The notes under the pieces: model-generated
The model's database searches: none
What the model saw: only the letters and a program-made list of their open reading frames with translations
What the model was told of the DNA's origin: nothing
In this document: piece by piece, positions 13,972 through 21,931 of the stretch
Position numbering within the stretch: position 1 is the stretch's first letter
Layout: every line of letters begins with the position of its first letter
Assembly (NCBI GenBank): GCA_024403955.1
Contig: JAKSQX010000004.1
Span: 1-64,000 of the forward strand
DNA length: 64,000 nucleotides
Origin: Clostridia bacterium
GTDB lineage: Bacteria > Bacillota > Clostridia > Oscillospirales > Acutalibacteraceae
Reading direction: 5' to 3'
Position numbers and translations under genes: made by a program

Positions 13972-14496
13972 TTAATAAAGTGTTTTGCCAAATGAATCAG
14001 TTGCAACAATAACTGGGAAATCCTTTAGTTCTAAGCATTTAACGGATTCACATCCCAAATCATCGAAGGCAACCACCTCACATCTTGTAATGCACTTAGA
14101 ATAGAGAGCACCTGCTCCACCAATTGCGGCAAAATATACCGCTCCGCCATGCTTTAGCGCCTCGTTTACCGCGTCATTTCTTGCCCCTTTGCCTATCATA
14201 GCTTTAAGGCCAAGATCCAAAAGACGAGGAGCATAAGGGTCCATTCTACTTGAAGTTGTAGGACCTGCGCTACCAATAGCGAGACCTTCTGGGGTAGGTG
14301 TTGGGCCACAGTAGTAGATGCAAGCCCCTTCAATATCAAAAGGAAGTTTCTCACCCCTATCAAGGAGTTCAAAGAAACGCTTATGTGCTGCATCTCTTGC
14401 AGTGTACACAGTACCAGAAAGCAACACCCTGTCACCTGCGTGAAGGGTGTTCGCTTTATCTTTTAATTCAGTTGTCGAAATTCTAATTTCAGACAT
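13972..14496 (-). CDS. Class I fumarase / tartrate dehydratase beta subunit, without a neighbouring alpha subunit
   Basis: 174 residues matching the C-terminal swivel domain (beta subunit) of oxygen-sensitive Fe-S hydro-lyases. Landmarks are GDRVLLSGTVYTARDAAHKR, IYYCGPTPTPEG, IGSAGPTTSSRMD and GKGARNDAV. In two-subunit fumarases the alpha subunit holds the 4Fe-4S cluster and is usually encoded directly upstream. Here the upstream gene is an unrelated coiled-coil protein, 11 nt away, and no alpha gene occurs in the window. It must find its partner elsewhere or act differently. Whether the substrate is fumarate or tartrate cannot be told. Confidence 0.88.
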   Translation of the reverse strand: MSEIRISTTELKDKANTLHAGDRVLLSGTVYTARDAAHKRFFELLDRGEKLPFDIEGACIYYCGPTPTPEGLAIGSAGPTTSSRMDPYAPRLLDLGLKAMIGKGARNDAVNEALKHGGAVYFAAIGGAGALYSKCITRCEVVAFDDLGCESVKCLELKDFPVIVATDSFGKTLY

Positions 14497-14507
14497 ATTA
14501 CACCAAA

Positions 14508-15014
14508 TTATTTCTTAGAACTGATATAAGTCTTGCCGTTTTTCTTAGTTACGTTGTTCTTTGAAGATACAACATACTTACCATCAGCATTCTTAGTTGC
14601 CTGGCGCTGAGCAGCTGGCTCTGCATTACGTCTACCAACGGACTCATATGGCATCTCATATGCTGATGGGGCATCGAGGTCAGAGAGATTCTCAAAAGTC
14701 ATGCGCGCAGCAACCTGCTCACCATAGTTATCAACTATCTCTACTGCAGGACCTGCAATGCTTGAAGTGTCAGGTACTGGTTCCTCTGCAACTGGTGCTG
14801 CAGGTGGAGTTCCACCCTTTGCAGCTACGTCAAGTCTAGCTCTAAGCATTGCGTTCTCCTTAAGGAGAGCGTTCTGCTTCGCAGAGAGGTCCTGCACCTG
14901 GCGCTTGAGACCTTCATTCTCAAGTTTAACCTTCTCAATATAGTCCATGGTTCCCTTCTTATCGAAACCAAAGAGCTTAGTTTTAATAAGGACGTCCTTC
15001 TCCTGTTTTGACAT
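14508..15014 (-). CDS. Coiled-coil protein of unknown function, possibly DivIVA-like
   Basis: 168 residues. The first 65 form a coiled coil after a short FGFDKKGTMDYIEKV segment that resembles the lipid-binding start of DivIVA/GpsB proteins. A proline/alanine/glutamate-rich stretch follows, and the C-terminus has two short basic repeats ending in SSKN and SSKK. No catalytic motif or membrane helix is visible. Start ATG follows GAGGTAG. It lies between a lipase-like gene and the orphan fumarase beta subunit in the same direction. I do not recognise a named family with confidence; a role in cell-wall or division scaffolding is only a guess. Confidence 0.55.
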   Translation of the reverse strand: MSKQEKDVLIKTKLFGFDKKGTMDYIEKVKLENEGLKRQVQDLSAKQNALLKENAMLRARLDVAAKGGTPPAAPVAEEPVPDTSSIAGPAVEIVDNYGEQVAARMTFENLSDLDAPSAYEMPYESVGRRNAEPAAQRQATKNADGKYVVSSKNNVTKKNGKTYISSKK

Positions 15015-15029
15015 AATCTACCTCAAACT

Positions 15030-15950
15030 TTAGATTAATTTGTTACACCAAGCAAGAATGTCGGCCATAACTTGGTCTTTGTCGAGTTCATTTAAAATCT
15101 CATGGCGGTCGCCCTCATAGAGTTTAATCTCTGCAGGGTTACCGTTCTTCTTATAAGCATCAAATACCTTCTCAACACCTGTACCATAAGGGCCTACAGG
15201 GTCCTCCTTACCAGCGATAAGGAAGATTGGAAGATCTTTCTTAGTAGCATTGTAGCAGTCAGCGCTGTTTACAAATTTAAGGAGTGTAAGCATATCTCTA
15301 AAGCCTCTGTTTGAGAACAAGAAACCACAGAGAGGATCATCAATATACTTATCAACAATTGCCTCATCCTTAGTGAGCCAGTCAAATCCTGTACGCTTCT
15401 CAGTGCGCTTGTTATAAGAACCAAAAGCAAGACCATTGATGAATTTACCATCAGCCTCTACGCCCTTGATTTTAGAAATAACATTAGCAAGGAAGATAGC
15501 AATACCATTTGCTGGGTTTGGTCCACCAGTACCGCATACTACGAGACCCTTAAGGCCATCACCGTAGAGAGCGCCATAACGTCTTGCAACAAATGAGCCC
15601 ATTGAATGTCCAAAGAAGAAGTATGGTAGCCCAGGGTTCTCCTCTTTTGCGATATCTGTAAGAAGCTTACAGTCATCAGCAAATACAGCACCTTCAGTAT
15701 TATCCATACCAAAGAAGCCTAGCTTATAAGTCTCATTGATTGACTTACCGTGTCCGATATGGTCGTTTGCATAAACTACGAATCCGTTATCAGCGAGGAA
15801 CTGTGCAAATCCCTCATAACGCTCAATATGCTCAGCCATACCATGGTTGATCTGGAAAACTGCCTTCTTCTCAGGACCTTCCCATTTTGCTGCGTGAATC
15901 TCAACATCACCAGTTGATGATGTAAAGAAAAAGTCTGTTCTATTTGCCAC
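15030..15950 (-). CDS. Alpha/beta hydrolase, monoacylglycerol-lipase-like
   Basis: About 306 residues of the serine hydrolase Hydrolase_4 (lysophospholipase/monoacylglycerol lipase) type. Visible are the oxyanion motif NHGMAEH, ANDHIGHG, the nucleophile elbow GHSMGS, an aspartate in AGKEDPVG and the final histidine in EGDRHEIL, so the triad is complete. No signal peptide, so it is cytosolic. TTG and ATG codons in frame lie a few codons upstream, but the GTG at 15950 has GGAG nine nt before it and is the better start. It follows coaX by 18 nt. Natural substrate unknown. Confidence 0.85.
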   Translation of the reverse strand: MANRTDFFFTSSTGDVEIHAAKWEGPEKKAVFQINHGMAEHIERYEGFAQFLADNGFVVYANDHIGHGKSINETYKLGFFGMDNTEGAVFADDCKLLTDIAKEENPGLPYFFFGHSMGSFVARRYGALYGDGLKGLVVCGTGGPNPANGIAIFLANVISKIKGVEADGKFINGLAFGSYNKRTEKRTGFDWLTKDEAIVDKYIDDPLCGFLFSNRGFRDMLTLLKFVNSADCYNATKKDLPIFLIAGKEDPVGPYGTGVEKVFDAYKKNGNPAEIKLYEGDRHEILNELDKDQVMADILAWCNKLI

Positions 15951-15968
15951 TATAATCATCTCCAATGA

Positions 15969-16736
15969 TTAATTATTTTTTTCAAAAATAACTTTAAGAC
16001 CTTCAAGCAAAAGATCCCTATCATAGACCATCTCATGCTTGCAATGCTTAACTACAACTGGTGACAAGCCACCTGTTGCTATGATTGTTTTTGCAGGAAC
16101 ATCGAGTTCCTCCTGCATACGGTCAATAAGACCATCAAGCATTTCGGCAGTGCCATATACAATACCGGAACGCATACATTCAGTTGTATTAGTACCAATA
16201 GCCTTCTTAGGTGAATGAAGTGCTATTGATGAGAGCATGGAAGCTCCACTTGAAAGTGCATCAAGTGATATAAGTAAACCCGGAGCAATAGCTCCACCAA
16301 GGAATACCCCTCCCTCTTTAACTACAGTGACCTTTGTAGCAGTGCCGAGGTCAACAATAATACAAGGAAGATCGTACTTTGAAACTGCTCCAACGGCTGT
16401 TGAAGCGAGATCAGAGCCAAGTTCAGCCGGATTATCAAGTTTGATGTCAAGGCCTGTCTTTACCCCAGGACCAACTATAAGTGGTTCTGTACCAGTAACC
16501 TTCTTAACGCCATTTTTAATGGCACGTGTGAGTTCTGGAACAACAGAACTGATAATTGAACCTTCAAAACCACTTGGTTCAACTTTGTTAAGTTCAAAAA
16601 TGCTGTTAATACTTATTGCAAACTCATCACCGGTAACGGTGCGGTCTGTTGCCAGTCGGGACACGAAGAGAAGCTCATTCTCTCTGTAGACACCTATTGC
16701 CACATTAGTGTTACCCGCATCAATAACAAGGAGCAT
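15969..16736 (-). CDS. coaX: Type III pantothenate kinase
   Basis: 255 residues. Phosphorylates pantothenate, the first step of coenzyme A synthesis. The ASKHA-fold phosphate motif DAGNTNVAIGVY (6-17) and GGAIAPGLLIS are present. The usual D-F-G-T-A-T segment reads DLGTATKVTVV. Type III enzymes need a monovalent cation and are not inhibited by CoA. Start ATG has AGGAGGGTCC upstream. It leads a short leftward group with the alpha/beta hydrolase, the coiled-coil protein and fumarase beta. Confidence 0.95.
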   Translation of the reverse strand: MLLVIDAGNTNVAIGVYRENELLFVSRLATDRTVTGDEFAISINSIFELNKVEPSGFEGSIISSVVPELTRAIKNGVKKVTGTEPLIVGPGVKTGLDIKLDNPAELGSDLASTAVGAVSKYDLPCIIVDLGTATKVTVVKEGGVFLGGAIAPGLLISLDALSSGASMLSSIALHSPKKAIGTNTTECMRSGIVYGTAEMLDGLIDRMQEELDVPAKTIIATGGLSPVVVKHCKHEMVYDRDLLLEGLKVIFEKNN

Positions 16737-16783
16737 TTTGGACCCTCCTTTAAATTTAATAACAATTTATATTAACACAAAAC

Positions 16784-16811
16784 AAAAAGGGTGGCAACTG
16801 CCACCCTTTTT
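16784..16811 (-). terminator. Terminator of the zinc-ribbon/TPM/SPFH operon
   Basis: AAAAAGGGTGGCA and TGCCACCCTTTTT form a perfect hairpin with a tiny loop just after the SPFH gene. The U-tract on the minus strand is CTTTTTGTTTTG. The stem is nearly symmetrical and can act in both directions. Confidence 0.8.
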
Positions 16812-16820
16812 TAATACAAA

Positions 16821-18089
16821 TTAAAGCTGCTTACCGCAGTTTGTGCAGAATTTTGCACCGTCTGGAAGTTTTGTGCCACACTCTGGGCAGAAACCACCAG
16901 CTGGAGCTGCTGGCTTAGCTGATCCACAGTTTGTGCAGAAGTTACCAGTGTTAGTTGTGCCACATGCGCATGTCCAACCACCTGCAACTGGTGCTGCAGC
17001 TGCTGGTGCTGCTGGCTGTGGGTTCTGGTTAGTCATCTGGCCAAGGCCAGCGTTGCCGATGGCACCCATGCCAAGGCCAATGCCCATCATGCCGCCTTCG
17101 CCGCCGTTTTCACCAGCAGCCTTAACGCCCTCTGCCATTGTCTTCTGAACGTCATAGTTTGCAGCATTTGTGTTAGCGCCCATATTGAAAGCTCTCTGCA
17201 TCTCTTTGAGTGCTTCCTTATCCTCATCTGTTGGCATGAATGCGCCGTTTACTGTGAATGTGCATACCTCAAATCCACGCTCACCAGCCCATTCCTGGCT
17301 CAAATTATTGTTGATAAGATCTTTAACAGCGCTTGAATGAGAACCGATAGCTGTGTAAGCTACTGGCTGCTGTGTACCGAGAGCTGAGATAGCCTCACCA
17401 ATCTTGTCAAGGATACCAGACTTCAAGTTAGACATGATACCCTCATCGTCGATCTTAACTACTACGTCACCATCTGTGCCAGCGAACTGAGCGCCGATGT
17501 TCTGATAGAACATGAGTGGGTCAGAAACCTTAACTGTGAGCTGACCATTGCCCTTGATTGTGATATCCAACTGCTCACCCATAGCACCAGTGTGATGGAA
17601 TCCGATGTCGCCGCAACCCCATTTAACTGGAACAGTGATGAGTTCGCACATATTGATGAAGAATACTCTCTGTGAGCTGAAGCGCTGTCCACCAGCCATC
17701 CACTGGTCAGCTACTTCCTTACCGAGCTTCTTTACGTTTGCAATAAGGTTGTCTTTGAAAGAACCGTCGCCAGCTGGAATGAATGATGGAGCTGATGACT
17801 CATCATAAGTATAACGACCTGGCTCTGCGCAGAATTCAACGATTGCACCGTTCTCAACGAGGATCATTGCCTGACCTTCCTGAACGTCAATACCTGAACC
17901 TGCAGAAATAAGGTTGTCATCTGCCTTTGTGTTCTTGCTACCACCAACGATGATCTTCTCACCGCGTTTCATGATAACACCATTTGACATATCGCCTGAC
18001 TGGAAATACTCTTTCCATGCTGCGGACTGAACAACGCCTGATAATGCACCAGAAAGTCCTACAGTTTCAGCAACTTTTTTAAGTCCCAT
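16821..18089 (-). CDS. SPFH-domain protein with C-terminal zinc ribbons (YdjI-like)
   Basis: 422 residues. An SPFH/stomatin-like domain (about 20-310) with the FINMCELITVPVKWGCGDIGF segment is followed by a glycine/methionine-rich linker, an alanine/proline stretch, and two zinc ribbons (CACG...CTNCG and CPECG...CTNCG, about 370-420). This arrangement matches the virion-core-protein-like SPFH family of B. subtilis YdjI. Such proteins assemble at membranes and are tied to the phage-shock/PspA response. No membrane helix is evident. It is the last of four co-directional genes. Call by family and context; molecular activity unknown. Confidence 0.85.
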   Translation of the reverse strand: MGLKKVAETVGLSGALSGVVQSAAWKEYFQSGDMSNGVIMKRGEKIIVGGSKNTKADDNLISAGSGIDVQEGQAMILVENGAIVEFCAEPGRYTYDESSAPSFIPAGDGSFKDNLIANVKKLGKEVADQWMAGGQRFSSQRVFFINMCELITVPVKWGCGDIGFHHTGAMGEQLDITIKGNGQLTVKVSDPLMFYQNIGAQFAGTDGDVVVKIDDEGIMSNLKSGILDKIGEAISALGTQQPVAYTAIGSHSSAVKDLINNNLSQEWAGERGFEVCTFTVNGAFMPTDEDKEALKEMQRAFNMGANTNAANYDVQKTMAEGVKAAGENGGEGGMMGIGLGMGAIGNAGLGQMTNQNPQPAAPAAAAPVAGGWTCACGTTNTGNFCTNCGSAKPAAPAGGFCPECGTKLPDGAKFCTNCGKQL

Positions 18090-18123
18090 ATTATTAGTCT
18101 CCTTTTCTAGAGTTTTTATAAAT

Positions 18124-18801
18124 TTAACCTTCCACTACGGAAGCTATGTACCAAGCATAGAGTGTATCCATTACGAGTTTTGCACCGCAGTATGGACACT
18201 CGCCTACATCAGCAACACCAATTGTTGCGTTACAGTTTGGACAGATATAGCTGATAACGGCATCACTGTTCTCCTGTCTAAAACGGAGTGAATAATCAAT
18301 TTTGAATCTTGTTTCTATTCTTGTCTTATCGCCATTTGGGGTCTCCGCAAGGTCAAAGCCAACCGAAACTTGATACTTAATTGTAGCATAATCTTCAGCT
18401 TTTTGATAGCCAGCAATCGCAAACTTATTATAAGTGATATCGCTCAAATAATCATAGTAGCTGACTCTCTCAATTGAAGAAACTACTTCACTTCCTACAT
18501 TGCTTAGATTTATCGTCTCAGTACCTTCGTACTTGTATGATAAATACTCTCTGATGAAGTCCTTTAGGTCGACCTCTGCATCACTTTGACTGAAATTCTT
18601 AAAATCAGTTTTAATTCTCTTAAGATATACATCAGTTGCGCCTGTAACAGACTTTGGCGATGCAGTTTCAGCGCCCTCGAGAAAATTCATCGCAGCTTCT
18701 GCGACGTTATATAGTTGTGACGGTGTAAGGCCAGTAGCACCAACCGTCACATCCATAACATCTTTGCGAAGTTTTTTAGTTATTGCGTCTTTCAAGCTCA
18801 T
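18124..18801 (-). CDS. Zinc-ribbon protein of the TPM/SPFH operon, possibly Tim44-like
   Basis: 225 residues. The first 60 are mixed helical. Residues about 60-175 look like an alpha/beta domain (YLKRIKTDFKNFSQSD, then FKIDYSLRF) of the Tim44/NTF2-like kind. A C-terminal zinc ribbon follows (CPNCN...CPYCG, about 188-208). No signal peptide or membrane helix. Start ATG overlaps the stop of the TPM gene (TAATG), so the two are coupled. The Tim44-like reading is inference from residue pattern; a profile search would settle it. Confidence 0.6.
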   Translation of the reverse strand: MSLKDAITKKLRKDVMDVTVGATGLTPSQLYNVAEAAMNFLEGAETASPKSVTGATDVYLKRIKTDFKNFSQSDAEVDLKDFIREYLSYKYEGTETINLSNVGSEVVSSIERVSYYDYLSDITYNKFAIAGYQKAEDYATIKYQVSVGFDLAETPNGDKTRIETRFKIDYSLRFRQENSDAVISYICPNCNATIGVADVGECPYCGAKLVMDTLYAWYIASVVEG

Positions 18802-19688
18802 TAGAAGCCATGACCTCCTCCGCCGTGAGAGCCGCCACCGCCGCTTGAGTGGCTACCGCCACCTGAAGACTGTTGTTTATAGAAGTCGTGAATAACTTCC
18901 TCGCGATGTCCCATGAAGACCGCATTTCTATTTTCAACGTTGAAGCCGTTAAGATATGTCTGACCAGCTGGAGCAGCGTTTGCCTTCTTAAAGTTTCCAA
19001 CAAGTCCAAATAATACTACAGCCATTACGACAAGAGATGCGATAAGTGATGCCTTAGTAGGCATAAGCTTTTCTTTAATTGATGGGAAAAGCTTCTTAAG
19101 AGTTAAATCATTTGTCTTTGTAAAGAAGCTGTAATAATTACCGTTTGTTGCAGACTCATATGTCTTATCAAGAAGATCATATGCTGTGCTCTCAGCGAGC
19201 ATACTTGAATATGCACCTGCAGTGTTGATATAGAGCTGTCTATTATCCATATCAACGGCGTAGAGAATGCCTGCTACCTCATTATCAAAGTCAAGCTTTG
19301 TGATGTAATAGTCATAGAAGTCATCTGTGAAAGTAGTCTCACTTACACCACAAGCATTAGGATAAGTTAAGAAGTAGATGTTTACGCCCTTCTCAGCTTT
19401 AGCGCTTTCAGCGCGTTCCTGAAGATTTCTTTCTTCGGAGTCATCGAGAAGACCTGCGAAATCCCAAACATTCTCATAATTATGAGGACTGAGTTCTGAA
19501 TCCTCCAACATCATGTTGTAAAGAGGTACAAAGTAGAAGTAGTTATAACCGTTAGGAGCTGTGTAACTACCATCATCCACAAAATCATAAGATGCCACAG
19601 CATCATCAGGGTCCTCAGCAAATACTGGAAGTGCGAAAACAAAAATCATTGAAATTGCAAGTAAAATCGCTAGTAATTTTTTAGTCAT
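18801..19688 (-). CDS. Secreted/membrane TPM-domain protein (YgcG/YdjH-like)
   Basis: 295 residues. Signal peptide at 1-25 (KKLLAILLAISMIFVFALPVFA), then a TPM domain (about 55-195, with VWDFAGLLDDSEERNLQ and VNIYFLTY), a membrane helix (LIASLVVMAVVLFGLVG) and a cytoplasmic tail ending in a glycine/serine/histidine-rich run. TPM proteins are linked to membrane-protein quality control. The start chosen is the ATG with AGGGGG eight nt upstream; a GTG three codons earlier is possible. It lies between the two zinc-ribbon genes. Confidence 0.85.
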   Translation of the reverse strand: MTKKLLAILLAISMIFVFALPVFAEDPDDAVASYDFVDDGSYTAPNGYNYFYFVPLYNMMLEDSELSPHNYENVWDFAGLLDDSEERNLQERAESAKAEKGVNIYFLTYPNACGVSETTFTDDFYDYYITKLDFDNEVAGILYAVDMDNRQLYINTAGAYSSMLAESTAYDLLDKTYESATNGNYYSFFTKTNDLTLKKLFPSIKEKLMPTKASLIASLVVMAVVLFGLVGNFKKANAAPAGQTYLNGFNVENRNAVFMGHREEVIHDFYKQQSSGGGSHSSGGGGSHGGGGHGF

Positions 19689-19702
19689 ATATCGCACCCC
19701 CT

Positions 19703-20818
19703 TTACATTGTTATTAGCCTAATAATCATGGCTATTAACTGTGTTCCAATAAAGCTACCACCTGCAGCTGCTGCAAGTTTTGCTTTACTCATTGGGAGTT
19801 TGCCTGCGACTTTACCTGTCTCACCATTTACAGCGAACTGATAAAGCTTATCCTTGTAATCAACGTTGAAAAGCCAAACAGGAAGCATTGCGTATTTTGA
19901 CTCAACATTCTCATACTTAGGAGTGTATGAGGTTACAAGTTTTTCCATATAAGGGCCTGCATTATTCTTTGCCTCAGCCTCAAGGGCTCTTTTTGAGAGC
20001 TCTTTTGCCTCAGCAATCTTAACCTCTGCGCCCTCATCATATTCCTCAGCATAGAAACCAGCCATATATGCTGGATTAAAGTCTGAAAGCTTCGAATAAT
20101 CGAAAGGCTCAATTGCTGCCATAAGTTCATCGTCAAGGTTCTTAAGACCATCAGTAGGAATACTATTGAACCTTGATGAAACGTCCATATCTACATTGAA
20201 CATCTCATGGTCAATAACCTTATCATCACCACGTTTATGACTGTGAGTGTTCTCTGCTGCAATCATAATATTTGCAGATTCATCATATGAGTGGAGCCAG
20301 AAAGGAACATAAACGCCTTTAACCTTTTTAATTACACTTGCGTTCTTAAAGGTATTAGGTACAAGGCCACCTTTCTTTGAGTATGCCTTGTAAATTTCTT
20401 TTGCCTTATCTTCATCGACTGCAAAAGGAATTACTGAATCTGGCTTAAATTCACCTACAAGTTTATTTGAAAGTGAAATAGCGCGGCCACAGAATGCGCA
20501 AGTTGTCGCAACTGTAGATTTTGAAGTGATTACTTCGGCGCCACAGTTCTGGCATGAATATACTACGAGATCGGCGCTATCAGTCTTCGAAGAGTCATCG
20601 GATACCTTATCCTGATCTGTTGTCTCACGAGCAACTTTTTCAGCAGGATCCTCCTTATTTTCTTCTGTCTTTTTGCCCTTCACTGCGTCAACTTTAGCTG
20701 CGATAGCGTCAAGCTCTGCAGGCTGATACTGCTTTTCGCAGTATTCGCATTTTAGAGCATTCGCTTCTGCATCCCAATAAAGTTCTGCCGAACAGTTCGG
20801 GCAGTTATATTTTTTCAT
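19703..20818 (-). CDS. Double zinc-ribbon protein with C-terminal membrane helix (YdjG-like)
   Basis: 371 residues. Two N-terminal zinc ribbons (CPNCS...CEYC at about 5-30 and CQNCG...CAFCG at about 90-115) flank a lysine/glutamate-rich linker. A beta-rich central part follows (VYVPFWLHSYDESANI, YAMLPVWLFNVDYKDK), ending in a short hydrophobic helix (FIGTQLIAMIIRLI). The pattern matches TFIIB-type zinc-ribbon proteins of the YdjG kind, first gene of ydjGHI in B. subtilis. Start ATG at 20818 follows AAGGGA; a TTG at 20833 is less likely. The promoter is probably in the 20840-20900 region (a TATACT is present) but is weakly defined. Confidence 0.75.
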   Translation of the reverse strand: MKKYNCPNCSAELYWDAEANALKCEYCEKQYQPAELDAIAAKVDAVKGKKTEENKEDPAEKVARETTDQDKVSDDSSKTDSADLVVYSCQNCGAEVITSKSTVATTCAFCGRAISLSNKLVGEFKPDSVIPFAVDEDKAKEIYKAYSKKGGLVPNTFKNASVIKKVKGVYVPFWLHSYDESANIMIAAENTHSHKRGDDKVIDHEMFNVDMDVSSRFNSIPTDGLKNLDDELMAAIEPFDYSKLSDFNPAYMAGFYAEEYDEGAEVKIAEAKELSKRALEAEAKNNAGPYMEKLVTSYTPKYENVESKYAMLPVWLFNVDYKDKLYQFAVNGETGKVAGKLPMSKAKLAAAAGGSFIGTQLIAMIIRLITM

Positions 20819-20992
20819 AAGCTTCCCTTCCAACGAAATCCAACGAAATATATTTTATTAAATAAGTTTAAACAACACTTGAAGTATAGCATATAGAACA
20901 TACAAATAAGAATAGGTAGGATTTGTCCTTCGACAATTTTGTGAATTATGCACTTCACAACTATTATTTTTTTGGTTATTTTTAAAAAAGTG

Positions 20993-21021
20993 TTGCATTT
21001 TGTAACTTTTTGTGTTAAAGT
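20993..21021 (+). promoter_or_regulatory. Predicted promoter of the transglutaminase-like gene
   Basis: TTGCAT (20993-20998), 17 nt, TAAAGT (21016-21021). The expected transcription start (about 21028) nearly coincides with the first GTG of the gene, which bears on where translation begins. Confidence 0.5.
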
Positions 21022-21028
21022 ATCCCCC

Positions 21029-21880
21029 GTGGCCAATAAGTTACAAAACGGTTACAAAAAATTACAGAATGAATTAGGAAGTGTTTTTATTCGATTCAAA
21101 TCACGACTTGTTGCTTCACTTCTCCTCTTTATTACTGTATTTTCAGTAGTAATAATCCAGTCACGAAGCAATAAAATTGAAGTTGCTACAGACACAGTTA
21201 CATTTGCAGCTTCACTTGAACAAGACGCAGTTGTAGAAAAGATTACAAACCCTAACGATAAAATTAAATACGGCGTTGTTGAAGAGACTCTTATAAATCA
21301 CGCAGCATTAAATCCTATGATTACTGGCGATGCTGAGCTTGATAAAAAGGTTGCAGAGATCTTAGATAGTCTCCTCAACGGTTCTATGTCAAATTATGAA
21401 AAAGTACTTACAGTTTATAAGTACATTGAAACAAACTATACTTACTATTCATCATATGATCCTTCTGATGTTCATTATGAAAGTGATTATGATAATAGAA
21501 TAGTTGGCCGTGCAAGAGGCTTCCTCTTCTCAGGCCATGGCACTTGCACAGAGTACTCTGCAGCATTCATGGTAATGATGCGTGCTCTCGGCTTTGATGC
21601 TTACTGTGTTGAAGGTTACTTCTCAGGTGGCCAACACACATGGGTTATTATGACTCTTGATGGTAAGAACTACATCTTCGATCCACAGATCGACTACCGT
21701 CAGTGGCAGGGCAAGGGCTCTATCTGCCTCACCCGCTTCTGTATGGACGAGTCATTTAAATACTACGACTGCTATCGCGCTAAGAACGAGCAGGGTAATA
21801 TCGATTCTTTCGAAAACTTTGCCATCGTCGGCGCATACGAGACAGGCTCTAATTTTAGAGTAGATGCTCTCGAAAAATAA
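21029..21880 (+). CDS. Membrane-anchored transglutaminase-like (cysteine protease fold) protein
   Basis: About 283 residues. An N-terminal membrane anchor (VASLLLFITVFSVVII) is followed by a transglutaminase-like domain with the triad in GHGTCTEYSAAF (Cys), GGQHTWV (His) and YIFDPQID (Asp). Such proteins are usually extracellular peptidases or cell-wall-linked hydrolases. The start is unclear. The frame is open from an ATG at 20948 without a ribosome site and upstream of the predicted promoter. GTG 21029 would be almost leaderless. An ATT at 21089 has AGGAAG in front and gives a neat anchor. It stands alone, ended by a strong terminator. Confidence 0.8.
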   Translation: MANKLQNGYKKLQNELGSVFIRFKSRLVASLLLFITVFSVVIIQSRSNKIEVATDTVTFAASLEQDAVVEKITNPNDKIKYGVVEETLINHAALNPMITGDAELDKKVAEILDSLLNGSMSNYEKVLTVYKYIETNYTYYSSYDPSDVHYESDYDNRIVGRARGFLFSGHGTCTEYSAAFMVMMRALGFDAYCVEGYFSGGQHTWVIMTLDGKNYIFDPQIDYRQWQGKGSICLTRFCMDESFKYYDCYRAKNEQGNIDSFENFAIVGAYETGSNFRVDALEK

Positions 21881-21890
21881 ACTTAATAGA

Positions 21891-21925
21891 AAAAGCTCCA
21901 GTTCGTTTGAACTGGAGCTTTTTTG
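21891..21925. terminator. Bidirectional terminator between the transglutaminase and M20 peptidase genes
   Basis: AAAAGCTCCAGTTC (21891-21904) pairs with GAACTGGAGCTTTT (21909-21922) around GTTT, with a T-run after it. It serves both convergent genes. Confidence 0.85.
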
Positions 21926-21931
21926 TTACCT

